From Cuspidothrix issatschenkoi CHARLIE-1 (GTDB lineage Bacteria; Cyanobacteriota; Cyanobacteriia; Cyanobacteriales; Nostocaceae): a stretch of 44,569 nt of DNA. Under the pieces are notes generated by a model, which worked only from the letters and a program-made list of their open reading frames with translations, made no database searches and was not told where the DNA came from. Made by a program: the position numbers and the translations under genes. The first letter of the stretch is position 1. Every line of letters begins with the position of its first letter. The stretch is taken from the NCBI RefSeq assembly GCF_002934005.1, contig NZ_PGEM01000131.1, positions 1 through 44,569 of the forward strand, given 5' to 3'. Below, piece by piece: positions 1-9,600 of this stretch.

Positions 1-88
1 CAGTGTGTGGTAGTTCACAAGTCTATCTAGAGTGAGATTTATGGCGAGATAAGAGCTAAAATTAGCAATTGAAGAGTTACCCAATGTC

Positions 89-466
89 ATGTTTGATATA
101 TTGCCTTTTAGCTTTGAATTAGATAAAAATGCGATCGCTGGAGGTTGTTTATGGGCTTTAGCCTTGTATTTGGCTTTTTCCCAACTTCGAGAATGGGTAA
201 CGATACAACTCAATCGCTGGTTTAATTTTGCTGAACGTTCCCTCTACACCAGTCAAGCAGAATTTGAAAAAACACGCAAAGCTAGAGAATCCCAAAATTC
301 TTTCTATGCTTCACTATTTAGTGTTTTTCCCTTTTTGATCTTTGGTGGTGTATCTAACTGGATTTTAGATATCAGTTTAGGTAATAGCTGGGGAATTAGT
401 ACGGGTATACTTGCTTGTATGGGTGCTGGTGTGTATGAACTAGGACGCAAACACGGGGAAGAATAG
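89..466 (+). CDS. conserved hypothetical membrane protein
   Basis: A 125-residue protein with two or three hydrophobic stretches: about residues 14-31, 75-92 and perhaps 100-117. Between them is a charged amphipathic segment (about 35-70) rich in Arg, Glu and Lys. No catalytic motif or named domain is recognised. The ATG has a GAAGAG Shine-Dalgarno-like sequence about 12 nt upstream. The gene stands alone; a GTTGGGTT/AACCCAA palindromic repeat follows it, then a convergent lipoprotein gene. It reads like a cyanobacterial protein of unknown function at the inner or thylakoid membrane. Existence of the gene is likely; function is unknown. Confidence 0.7.
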   Translation: MFDILPFSFELDKNAIAGGCLWALALYLAFSQLREWVTIQLNRWFNFAERSLYTSQAEFEKTRKARESQNSFYASLFSVFPFLIFGGVSNWILDISLGNSWGISTGILACMGAGVYELGRKHGEE

Positions 467-484
467 GGAAAAATTATTGATTTT

Positions 485-515
485 GTTGGGTTCGCTATCG
501 CTTAACCCAACCTAC
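485..515. repeat. palindromic repeat, GTTGGGTT/AACCCAAC family (short copy)
   Basis: GTTGGGTT, a short spacer, then AACCCAACCTAC forms a hairpin between two convergent genes. The same family occurs at 29732, 31236, 33961, 34881, 35391 and 38581. This copy is only the right half of the long form. Confidence 0.75.
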
Positions 516-542
516 AATTTTGAGAAATATTCAAAATATTCC

Positions 543-1403
543 CTATTCTACATTTACCCAAAAATCTGCGGTTTTAATTTTGCCATTGCGGTTAAATTGC
601 GTCCACATTTTATATGTTCCTGATTTGGGGAATTTAGTATGAAACTCTATTTTTCCATTGGTAGTATTTTTCATGGCGTGTGCATGAATATAATCAGCTA
701 CCGTCAGGGGCGATGAACTTTTGATAATTACTAAATGTCCTTTTTCACCTAAGTAGGGCTGGAGGTCTGTAACTGGTTGATTTTTATTATCCTTGACATC
801 AAAAGTTAAAGTTATATCTGCACCTGCTTTAATAGTTTTTTCGGAAACATTTAAGTTAACTTTAGTATCTGATAAAGTTTTAGTTTTTGTAAATTTTTCT
901 AAGTTTTTGGGCATGGGAACTGCACCAGGAATGGTGATATTTGTTAATGAAACAGTTTCCTTTTTTCCAGTAGGTTTATAATCACTAAACATAATATAAC
1001 TTCCAGATTCAGGAAAAGTTGCACTGACTTCAAAACGTCCATTTTCTTTATATTCTGGATGGATATGATCAAAATTACGTAAATCATCACTGACAACTAT
1101 CAGGTGCATGATTTTTTCTTGAAAAATATCAAATTTAGTCACAGGTTTTCCTGTAAAATCTTGAATATCTATGGCTAAATTCAGAGGTTGATTAGGTACT
1201 AACTTTTCGGGAGGAGTTAATTTAGCTTTAGTATTGACTGGTGAATGATTTTCATGGTTTGTATGTTCCATATTATGTCCATCATGATTCATCTGACTCG
1301 GTGTAGATGAAACTGGGGTTTGGGGAGATTGAACCGTAGATGAACAAGCAGGAGTTAATAATAAAAATGTGAGGGTGAAAACACTATAAACCAATCGTTT
1401 CAT
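543..1403 (-). CDS. His-rich secreted lipoprotein, possible metal (copper)-binding
   Basis: A 286-residue exported lipoprotein. The ATG at 1403 was chosen because it opens a classical lipoprotein signal: KR, a hydrophobic core, then LTPAC with the lipidation Cys at residue 20. An AGGA ribosome-binding sequence lies about 10 nt upstream. Longer in-frame starts would put 18 extra residues before the signal. After the Cys comes a Ser/Pro/Thr linker, then a His/Met/Asn-rich stretch at about residues 38-53 (HDGHNMEHTNHENH) that resembles a metal-binding tail. Two beta-rich domains follow, the first with a HIHPE motif and both with FPxSGxY(I/K)M signatures, as in YtkA-like/FixH-type copper-associated extracytoplasmic proteins. 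It lies 209 nt downstream of a histidine kinase on the same strand. Metal binding is inferred from composition only. Confidence 0.7.
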   Translation of the reverse strand: MKRLVYSVFTLTFLLLTPACSSTVQSPQTPVSSTPSQMNHDGHNMEHTNHENHSPVNTKAKLTPPEKLVPNQPLNLAIDIQDFTGKPVTKFDIFQEKIMHLIVVSDDLRNFDHIHPEYKENGRFEVSATFPESGSYIMFSDYKPTGKKETVSLTNITIPGAVPMPKNLEKFTKTKTLSDTKVNLNVSEKTIKAGADITLTFDVKDNKNQPVTDLQPYLGEKGHLVIIKSSSPLTVADYIHAHAMKNTTNGKIEFHTKFPKSGTYKMWTQFNRNGKIKTADFWVNVE

Positions 1404-1576
1404 TGTGATGTTGTCCTGTGTTAATTGATGCAGCAGAAGGCAGTAGGTAAAATACAATTACTGTAGCTGAATATGTAGGAATTGAGGATACAGAATGAAT
1501 CATAGTTTTAGAGTCATTATTGATAATTGAGCTAAAAACAGACTTCTGGAGAATTATTGCTACCAACAAATATTCT

Positions 1577-1608
1577 GACTTCTGACTCGGTGACTCGGTG
1601 ACTCCTGA
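1577..1608. repeat. short tandem repeat, TGACTCGG units
   Basis: About two and a half copies of the octamer TGACTCGG (CTGACTCGGTGACTCGGTG) occupy the intergenic spacer downstream of the histidine kinase. This is a typical short tandem repeat of filamentous cyanobacteria, and no gene is seen here. Confidence 0.6.
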
Positions 1609-1612
1609 CAAT

Positions 1613-3523
1613 TTACCGCAAAGATTGACTTTTAACTACTTTATTCATAACATCTTTTTTTTCGGGATTAGGTAATAAGGCTAAATCAATCAAAGGTAAT
1701 TTGATCATTACTGTTGTCCCTTGATTTAAACCCAAACTTTCTAAGGTGATTTTACCACCCATGAGTTCAATTAAATTACGAGAAATAGCTAAACCTAATC
1801 CAGTTCCTTCAAATTTGCGGGTAGTTGTACCATCAACCATCACAAAAGGACGAAATAGTTTACCTTGTTCTCCCGGATCAATACCAATTCCTGTATCTTT
1901 AACAGATACGATCACACAAGGCTGATAATTATTTAAGTTAATATTTGTGCTAACTTGAATACTACCTGCATCGGTAAATTTAGTAGCATTACCAATCACA
2001 TTAATTAGCACTTGTTTGAGTTTGATAACATCAGCTTTAATGGGAATAGGTTTATCACCTATATCACAAATTAATTGCAGTCCTTTATGTTGAACATTTA
2101 CTGATTGTAAATTAATTACCTCTAATAATAATTGTCGTAAATCTAGGGGTACTAGAGTTACAGAAAGTTTCCCAGCTTCTATTTTAGAAATATCCAGTAA
2201 ATCATTAATTAAACCTAATAGATGAATGGCTGTATCATCGGCTTTTTTGAGAAATTCCAATTCTTCTTCTCTAGAATCACATAAATCATCACGCACTAAA
2301 CGAATACAGTTAATAATAATATTTAAGGGATTTCTTAATTCATGGGAAGTTGTAGCTAAAAACTGACTTTTGATATGATTTGCTGACTTGGCTTCTTTCC
2401 AAGCAATTTCCAATTCTTCCGCCCAATCTTTTAGTCTTTCTACCATTTGATCCAATGCTTGTGCTAATTGATTAAATTCTCGAATTTTGAAATTGCGGGG
2501 AATAGGTTGTGCGGCGTGATGACTATGCAAATTAACAGCATAATCGCGGAGTTCTTCAATAGGATCTGCTAGGTAAGGAACTAAATATAATGATGCAAAT
2601 AAACTTGCCCCAATTAAACCTACAGTTAAAACAATGAGAATAAGTTTGATTTCTTCTAACCCAAATAGGGCATTTTCTACGGTTGTTACCGCCAGGACAA
2701 CCCATCTTTGTGACGGTTTAGTGGTGATGGGTTTAGCAGTAGCTGTATAACCTGAAATCAATTCTTTACCTTCCACAAAAGACAAATTACTGGAATTATC
2801 ATGTCCAGCTAATGCACTTTTCATGATCTCTTTAATTCTGTTTACATCAGAATAATTTTTGATATTAGTACCAATTCTTTCTGTTAATGGATGTGCTAAA
2901 ACTCTACCATCTTCAGAAATGACGACTAAAAAACCAGTTAGTGAACCAGGATGGTTAGGATTTTGTTGGTATAATGTAGTTTTAAGACCTAATCTGTAAG
3001 CTAAATTTCCCCGTTGATTAGCAACAGGAATTGATAAAAATAATTGTAATTGACTTTGTTTGTCTAAGTTACCAGTTTTTCCCGCTTGAGGTGGTAGGAG
3101 AAATTTAATATCAACATCATTGTTACTAGGCGATAATCCTGATGGAACAATGTCTTTATTACCACAACTACTAGCAATAATGTCAGCTTTTTGCAGTCTG
3201 GTAAGTTGCAGACAATCAATTTTAGTTGGTAGTTGTTGTTTTAATTGTTGGAGAAATTTTTGAATTTCTGAAGATGAACCAGAACGAATTACTTTTGTTT
3301 GACTAGCTGTAATTAAATTTGAGCGTAAAGCTGCAATATCATCACTAATTTTTTCTCCTTTATTGACTGCACTTTCGGTTAAATTTTGTCGAGCTGTATT
3401 TAATAAACTAGAACGGGCTTTATTCAGGGCGACTATTTCCCCAATTAATAATACTGGAACAAATACTAACAGAATTCTGGTTACTAAAATGCGTCGAAAT
3501 GATGATTGTCGAGATTTAGCCAT
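1613..3523 (-). CDS. membrane sensor histidine kinase (Cache-like sensor, HAMP, HisKA, HATPase)
   Basis: A roughly 636-residue two-component sensor kinase. A first membrane helix (about 14-34) and a second (about 293-316) flank an extracytoplasmic region of about 250 residues of Cache type. A HAMP linker follows, then a dimerisation/phosphoacceptor box TSHELRNP with His394. The ATPase domain has an N box (NVIGNATKF), a G1 box (DTGIGI) and a G2 box (GTGLGLAIS). There is no receiver domain, and no response regulator gene is adjacent. A GTG at 3535 is a possible alternative start four codons upstream, with GAAG before it; the ATG at 3523 is preferred because MAKSRQ leads directly into the basic pre-helix region. 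The ligand is unknown. The His-rich lipoprotein gene downstream on the same strand makes metal sensing a speculation only. Confidence 0.9.
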   Translation of the reverse strand: MAKSRQSSFRRILVTRILLVFVPVLLIGEIVALNKARSSLLNTARQNLTESAVNKGEKISDDIAALRSNLITASQTKVIRSGSSSEIQKFLQQLKQQLPTKIDCLQLTRLQKADIIASSCGNKDIVPSGLSPSNNDVDIKFLLPPQAGKTGNLDKQSQLQLFLSIPVANQRGNLAYRLGLKTTLYQQNPNHPGSLTGFLVVISEDGRVLAHPLTERIGTNIKNYSDVNRIKEIMKSALAGHDNSSNLSFVEGKELISGYTATAKPITTKPSQRWVVLAVTTVENALFGLEEIKLILIVLTVGLIGASLFASLYLVPYLADPIEELRDYAVNLHSHHAAQPIPRNFKIREFNQLAQALDQMVERLKDWAEELEIAWKEAKSANHIKSQFLATTSHELRNPLNIIINCIRLVRDDLCDSREEELEFLKKADDTAIHLLGLINDLLDISKIEAGKLSVTLVPLDLRQLLLEVINLQSVNVQHKGLQLICDIGDKPIPIKADVIKLKQVLINVIGNATKFTDAGSIQVSTNINLNNYQPCVIVSVKDTGIGIDPGEQGKLFRPFVMVDGTTTRKFEGTGLGLAISRNLIELMGGKITLESLGLNQGTTVMIKLPLIDLALLPNPEKKDVMNKVVKSQSLR

Positions 3524-3966
3524 TATTTGTCTCACTTTGCATCTTCAAAACATTAAAATCAAAACATGAAATTGCAGAAATTAAAGGAGACAATTTATAA
3601 ATTGATAATACATTGCTGGTTAATATAAGTGGCGCAAAAAATCAAACTATACAGCAGGAGGCAGGGCTGAAGCTATGACTAAAAACCTTTAATTATTTAT
3701 GTTGCTGTACTTAATTAGCGAATAAAAACAAGCCAGATCAGGCAAAAACAAAATTTTTGGTTGTTATTTCAGTTTTGCTTTGTTGAATATAACCTATAAT
3801 TATTTGATTGATTGATTAGCAGTAAGCATAAACATGATATATGAAAAAGTATTAAATGTAGGTTAAATAGTGAATAGTGTTGCATAGTAATATTAATGGT
3901 GTAAAATTCATCAAAAATGTGTTGTATATACTATAGATTGTTGGTAAATCTCAACAAAAAATTTAT
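3524..3966. other. AT-rich intergenic region between divergent genes
   Basis: This 443-nt spacer separates the divergent histidine kinase and RibD-like genes and so should contain both promoters. It is strongly AT-rich. I found no convincing small gene, hairpin or NtcA-type GTA-N8-TAC site. Confidence 0.5.
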
Positions 3967-4650
3967 ATGGAACATCGTCCTCATACCACAGTAGTTTTAG
4001 CCATGAGTGCTGATGGTAAAATAGCAGACTTTAGGCGATCGCCTGCCCGATTTGGCTCAAAGGCTGATAAAGCACACCTAGAAAAACAAATTGCTGCCTC
4101 TGATGCCGTTTTATTTGGTGCTGGCACTCTTCGTGCTTACGGTACTACAATTACCATATCTGAGACAATACTCTTGCAACAAAGAATCAATGCCAAGAAG
4201 CATACCCAACCAGTTCATATAGTGATTTCCCCTTCAGGCAATCTGAATCCGGACATTAAATTTTTTCAACAACCCGTAAGACGTTGGTTACTCACAACCT
4301 CTTTAGGTGCTAATGTTTGGCAAGAAAATCCTGGATTTGAGCAAGTTTTAGTGTTTGAAACTCCCACAGGAGAAATTGACATTCTGGCTGCTTTAAAATA
4401 TTTAGCAGGTTTAAAAATTCACCGTCTCGCTATCTTGGGAGGAGGACAATTAGTAGCATCTTTTTTCGCATCTAATTTAATTGATGAAATTTGGCTGACT
4501 ATTTGCCCCTTAATTTTAGGTGGTAGTATTGCCCCTTCACCTGTTGGCGGTATAGGATTTTTAGCGGATCTTGCGCCTAAGTTAGAATTACTAGAAGTAT
4601 CTAGAATTGACCAAGAAGTTTTTCTTCACTATCGGAAAATTGAGAACTAA
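3967..4650 (+). CDS. RibD C-terminal-like (dihydrofolate-reductase fold) pyrimidine reductase family protein
   Basis: A 227-residue stand-alone RibD_C domain. The start TTVVLAMSADGKIAD matches the family's opening strand and substrate loop. Later elements are ASDAVLFGAGTLRAYG, which contacts the dinucleotide, and LAILGGGQLVASFF followed by DEIWLTICPLILGG near the C-terminus. In riboflavin synthesis this domain reduces the ribosyl side chain of the pyrimidine intermediate with NADPH. The deaminase half of a bifunctional RibD is absent, so this may be the separate reductase or a paralogue with another substrate. The next gene starts 14 nt downstream, so the two are probably co-transcribed. Family assignment is firm; the exact substrate is not. 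Confidence 0.85.
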   Translation: MEHRPHTTVVLAMSADGKIADFRRSPARFGSKADKAHLEKQIAASDAVLFGAGTLRAYGTTITISETILLQQRINAKKHTQPVHIVISPSGNLNPDIKFFQQPVRRWLLTTSLGANVWQENPGFEQVLVFETPTGEIDILAALKYLAGLKIHRLAILGGGQLVASFFASNLIDEIWLTICPLILGGSIAPSPVGGIGFLADLAPKLELLEVSRIDQEVFLHYRKIEN

Positions 4651-4664
4651 ATTCACAATCTAAA

Positions 4665-5840
4665 ATGGCAATTTTTAAAGAACACAAACCTAAATATTCT
4701 TTTGTCTGGACACAAACCATTGCTGATATTCCCCAATCAGCTTGGGACGCTTTAGCCCTACCCTTAAAAACCCCTTTTTTAGAATGGCATTGGTTGAATA
4801 ATTTGGAAATATCCCACAGTGCAACAGCTAATGCTGGTTGGTTGCCAAATCATTTAATTGTCTGGCGAGATCGAACTTTAATTGCTGCTGCACCATTATA
4901 TTTAAAAGGACATAGCCAAGGGGAATTTGTCTTTGATCATCAGTGGGCAGAATTAGCCTCTCGGTTAGGAATAGAATATTATCCAAAACTGCTAGGAATG
5001 ACACCATTTACCCCAGCAGAAGGTTATCGCTTTTTAATTGCTTCTGGAGAAAATGAAGAAGAAATTACAGCTTTAATGCTCCATGAAATTGATAATTTTT
5101 GTGTTAAACATGGCATTTCTGGCTGTCATTTTCTCTATGTTGATCCCCAATGGCGACCGCTTTTAGAACGACAGGGTTTTACAACTTGGTTACATCATAG
5201 TTATATTTGGGGAAACACTGGTTTCCAAACTTTTGATGATTATTTAACTGTATTCAATGCTAATCAAAGACGGAATATTAAGCGCGAACGCAAAGCTGTA
5301 GAAAAAGCAGGTTTAAAACTACAAGCTTTGACAGGTGAGGAAATTCCTAATTCTTTGTTTCCTTTAATGTATGATTTCTATGCTGATACCTGTGATAAGT
5401 TTGGTTGGTGGGGCAGTAAATATTTAACCAAGAAATTTTTTGAACAGTTATGTCATAATTATCGTCATCGGGTCGTATTTTTTGCCGCTTATAATCAGCA
5501 AGATCCGCGCCATCCTGTGGGAATGTCCTTTTGTTTATTTAAAGAAGATCAACTATATGGACGTTATTGGGGTAGTTTTCAACAAATAGATTGCTTACAT
5601 TTTGATGCTTGTTATTATACACCAATTGAATGGGCGATCGCTCGTGGTATCCAAAGTTTTGATCCCGGTGCTGGTGGTAGACATAAAAAACGCCGAGGTT
5701 TTCCAGCTACCCCTAATCACAGTCTCCACCGCTTTTATAACAACCGTTTAGGACAAATTATTCTCCCGTGGGTACGTCAAGTAAATCAAATGGAACAACA
5801 AGAAATAGATGCTATTAATGCAGAATTACCTTTTAATTAG
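4665..5840 (+). CDS. GNAT-fold acyltransferase of the COG3146/DUF482 family (FemAB-like)
   Basis: A 391-residue protein that matches the COG3146 family along its whole length. Landmarks are the N-terminal PFLEWHWLNNLE, the central FNANQRRNIKRERKAV, then YADTCDKFGWWG, and the C-terminal GRYWGS and FDPGAGGRHKKRRGF. The family has a double GNAT fold related to FemAB peptidyltransferases and is often labelled peptidoglycan biosynthesis or N-acetyltransferase, without a settled substrate. The protein is soluble, with no signal peptide. It starts 14 nt after the RibD-like gene, suggesting an operon, but no functional link between the two is known. Confidence 0.85.
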   Translation: MAIFKEHKPKYSFVWTQTIADIPQSAWDALALPLKTPFLEWHWLNNLEISHSATANAGWLPNHLIVWRDRTLIAAAPLYLKGHSQGEFVFDHQWAELASRLGIEYYPKLLGMTPFTPAEGYRFLIASGENEEEITALMLHEIDNFCVKHGISGCHFLYVDPQWRPLLERQGFTTWLHHSYIWGNTGFQTFDDYLTVFNANQRRNIKRERKAVEKAGLKLQALTGEEIPNSLFPLMYDFYADTCDKFGWWGSKYLTKKFFEQLCHNYRHRVVFFAAYNQQDPRHPVGMSFCLFKEDQLYGRYWGSFQQIDCLHFDACYYTPIEWAIARGIQSFDPGAGGRHKKRRGFPATPNHSLHRFYNNRLGQIILPWVRQVNQMEQQEIDAINAELPFN

Positions 5841-5940
5841 GTAAGCAGTGTGGGATCTGAATAGAAAAATTTCACACAATAATTACACTAAAGATGTAAT
5901 CTAAAAATACGTCTCCATCAATTTACTTTTAACAACAGCT

Positions 5941-6324
5941 ATGGATTTACTACTTGAAGATTTGACAGCAATTGATAATAAACTTTCCCAGCGTCATATT
6001 GATCTCGACCCCAAAGGCTATTTTATTATCTATATAGACCCCAATCAAAAATTAATTTATGCCAAGCACTTTACTAATATTATTGATGAACGGGGTTTAG
6101 CAGTAGATCCGGAAACAGGGAAGGTAATTCCCGCACGGGGTAAAGTGGAAAGAACCCACACAACTGTATTTAGCGGCCGCACAGCTAAAGAACTATGTGT
6201 AAAGGTTTTTGAAGAAAATCAAGAATCTCTAGTAACTTTCTTAGATCATGCAGCCTATTTAGGTAGAGAATTTGTTCGCGCTGAAATGGCTTTGGTCTCA
6301 GGACAAGAGTACATTCAAGATTAA
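5941..6324 (+). CDS. DUF4346 domain-containing protein
   Basis: A 127-residue cytoplasmic protein consisting almost entirely of a DUF4346 domain. Recognisable parts are DPKGYFIIY near residue 22, AVDPETGKVIPARG near 57-70, and the HTTVFSGRTAKEL stretch, followed by the closing DHAAYLGREF and AEMAL. This domain is widespread in cyanobacteria, and elsewhere it is linked to MtrA-like methyltransferase subunits. No catalytic role is established. The gene is 100 nt after the acyltransferase and 286 nt before a large kinase, and may be transcribed alone. Confidence 0.8.
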   Translation: MDLLLEDLTAIDNKLSQRHIDLDPKGYFIIYIDPNQKLIYAKHFTNIIDERGLAVDPETGKVIPARGKVERTHTTVFSGRTAKELCVKVFEENQESLVTFLDHAAYLGREFVRAEMALVSGQEYIQD

Positions 6325-6326
6325 CA

Positions 6327-6353
6327 CCAACCCACTGATCAAACCGGGGTTGG
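6327..6353 (+). terminator. weak hairpin after the DUF4346 gene
   Basis: CCAACCC (6327-6333) pairs with GGGTTGG (6347-6353) over a 13-nt loop, directly after the DUF4346 stop codon. There is no T-run, so it may act as an mRNA 3' end or be a decayed repeat rather than a true Rho-independent terminator. Confidence 0.35.
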
Positions 6354-6610
6354 ATTACTGGCCTGCTACAACTATACAGACTTGTGTAGATTCGTAACAG
6401 GCAAAAGGATTTTAATCATCACATAAGATTGGTATTAGCCTATCTTATTTAAGAGGAATTATTAAACCAATAAATGTAAGAATTCAGAGAATAGGAAAGA
6501 AAAATTTTCTTCATTCTTCATCCTGAACTCCTGATAGCAAAGCGTCGCGTTAGCCATACTTCTGTATTCTTACCAGTAAATCAATTTTTATCAAATTACG
6601 AAATTTTAAT

Positions 6611-9600
6611 ATGAAAAAATCAGTACATGATGATGAAGTTGCTAGAATAGAAGCCCTTTTACAATACAAAATTCTGGATACTGCACCAGAAACCGTTTTT
6701 GATGATTTGACTCGGTTAGCAGCTTATATTTGTGGCACTCCCATAGCTTTAATAAGTTTAGTTGATAGCAACAGGCAATGGTTTAAGTCTAAAGTTGGAT
6801 TAGAAACTGTAGAAACACCTCGTGATATTGCATTCTGTACTCACGCCATTTGCCAAACAGATGTTTTTCTTGTTCCCGATGCCACACAAGATGAAAGATT
6901 TGTTAATAACCCTTTAGTCACATCTGAACCAAATATCCGATTTTATGCAGGTGTACCTCTAATTAATGCTGAAGGTTATGGTTTAGGAACATTGTGTGTA
7001 ATTGATGATGTGCCAAGGCAACTTTCACCTAAACAATTGGAAGCTTTGCAAATTATTGCCCAGCAAGTGATGAAGCAGTTAGAACTGCGCCGCAATTTAG
7101 ACGGATTACTGTTGATAAATAAAAAAAGTAAACAACAAAAGAAAACTCATAAACTGTTCTTAATTAGAATTACCAGTTGGTTTGGTATAACATCTTCAAT
7201 TCTCGCCATGATTGGCATCTTCTCTTACCAAAATTTGCAAAATTTTATCAAAACCAATACTCAGCAATACCAAACTTTAGAAAAGATTAATACTCAGTCA
7301 GAATTAGTATTGTATATTAAGCAAGCTGAAAATGAACAAAGTAATTATATGCTCAGTGGCGAGCAAGTTCATTTACAAAATTATCAAAAATCAGTGATGA
7401 AAATTAACCAGGAAATTGCTAATCTGAAAAAATCAGAGGTAATGATCCCCGAATTTAAGCAAGAACTGGCGAGATTAGAATCACAAATAGCCACAAAAAT
7501 ATATAGAATCAAAGAGAATATTGATTTGCGTCAACGCAATAGTCCAGAAAGAGCCTTAGAGATTTTTCTGAAAAATCAAAAAAAATTATCTAGCAAGTCT
7601 ATATATGAAAAAATAGATAAAATTTCTCAAAATGATCAATTATTACTTACAGAACAAGCTAATAAATTAAAAACAAACACACATAATATGATGATGGCTA
7701 TGGTAACTGCTATTACTATATGTATCATTATTTTTGTGATGATTTACTATTTAATATATCGAGAAATTAGTGGGCGTAAATCTGTAGAAGAATCACTGAG
7801 AACCGAGCGTAACTTTATTTCTAGTATTCTAGATACAGCCAGTGTTTTAGTCATGGTGCTTGATACCCAAGGGCAGATTGTCCGGTTTAATCGAGCTTGT
7901 GAAAAAATTACTGGTTACAACTATGATGAAGTAATTCAGCGATGTTTTTGGAATATATTTTTATCTGCACAGGATCAGCCATTAATTCAAGATATTTTTC
8001 ACCAAATAGTTTTAAATAAACGACCTCAAGAATATGAAACAACTTGGCTTACCAGAAATGGTGAACCAAGATTAATCGTTTGGTCAAATACTATTCTTTT
8101 TGATAATGAAAATGAAATAGAATATATCGTTAGTACAGGTGTAGATATTACTGAACGTAAACAATCAGAAGATTCTCTACAACAACAACTAACAGCCATA
8201 GAATCAGCTAGTGATGGTATTGGTATTGTAGATACTCAAGGCAAGTATATCTATCTCAATAGTTCTCACGTCAAGATATTTGGATATGATAAACCTGATG
8301 AAATTATCGGCAAAACATGGAAATACTTTTACCATGAAAAAGAAATTATCTTGTTTGAAAATCATATCTTTCCCCTGCTGATGAAAAATGGTTATTGGCA
8401 TGGAGAATCAATCGCTAAAAGGAAAGATGGCTCAACATTTGACCAAGAAATTTCTTTAACATTGCTTAAATCTAACGGTATAATTTGTGTTTGTCGTGAT
8501 ATTACCATTCGCAAACAATCTGAACAATATTTGACTTTACAATATACAGTAACTAGTGCCTTAGCAGGAGCAAAAAATATTCACAATGCTACCCATCGCA
8601 CCTTAAAAGGAATTTGTCAAACTTTAGGTTGGGATTGGGGTGAAATCTGGATTATGGACAAATCAGAAAATGTGTTGCGGTGTCTAGATATTTGGTGTGG
8701 ATCATCTTCAGAATTTAAGAGTTTAGAAGAGATTACCAGACAAATGACTTTTTCTCCAGAAATTGACCTACCTGGACAGATTTGGTCGCAATTTGAGCCA
8801 GTATGGCTGACTAATATTGCTAATTGTGAAAATTTTCTGCGAATAGATATTGCCCTGAAATTAGGATTAAAAACTGCCTTTGGTTTTCCCATTCATGGAG
8901 GTAATACAACTATGGGAGTGCTGATTTTCTTCAGCAGAAATATGCAGCCAGAAAATGCATATTTACTCAAAGGGATGATGTCTCTTGGTAATCAAATTGG
9001 TCAATTTATTAAGCGCAAACAGGCAGAAGAAGAATTAAATCTGCAAACCTTGCGATCGCAATTATTAGCTGATGTTACGCTGAAAATCCGTGAATCTTTA
9101 AAAATTGACGACATTCTCGATACTAGCGTTACCGAAGTTCAAAAAATTCTTAAAGCTGATCGTGTACTCATTTTAGAATTAGAAGCAAATGGCTCATTAA
9201 CTGCAAGAAAAGAAGCATTAATTCCTGGGTTTACTAGGGTATTAGGTGAAAATATTATTGATCCTTGCTTTTCACAAACTCATGTCCAGAAATACCGTCA
9301 AGGTTGGATTACCAGTATTGACGATGTTGAAAAAGTTAATATTCAACCTTGTCATCGTCAACTACTAGATAGATTTGAGGTTAAAGCTAATCTTGTAATT
9401 CCCATTTTTCTCAAAAAGCAACTTTGGGGACTATTAATTACGCATCAATGCAGTCAGAGCCGAAATTGGAATAGTTGGGAAACAGAATTATTGCGATCGC
9501 TTGCTGATCAAATAGGTATTGCTTTAACCCAGGCTAAACTATTAGAAGCTGAAATTATTCAGCGTCAAGAACTAGAAAAAGCTCGACAACAAGCTGAATT

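Noticed and set aside
1384-1611. 75-codon frame on the minus strand between the lipoprotein and the histidine kinase
   Set aside because: It runs through a tandem-repeat spacer (TGACTCGG units) and overlaps the lipoprotein start region; composition is not protein-like and no ribosome site fits.
3363-3569. 68-codon plus-strand frame
   Set aside because: Lies almost wholly antisense to the N-terminal coding part of the histidine kinase; a shadow frame.
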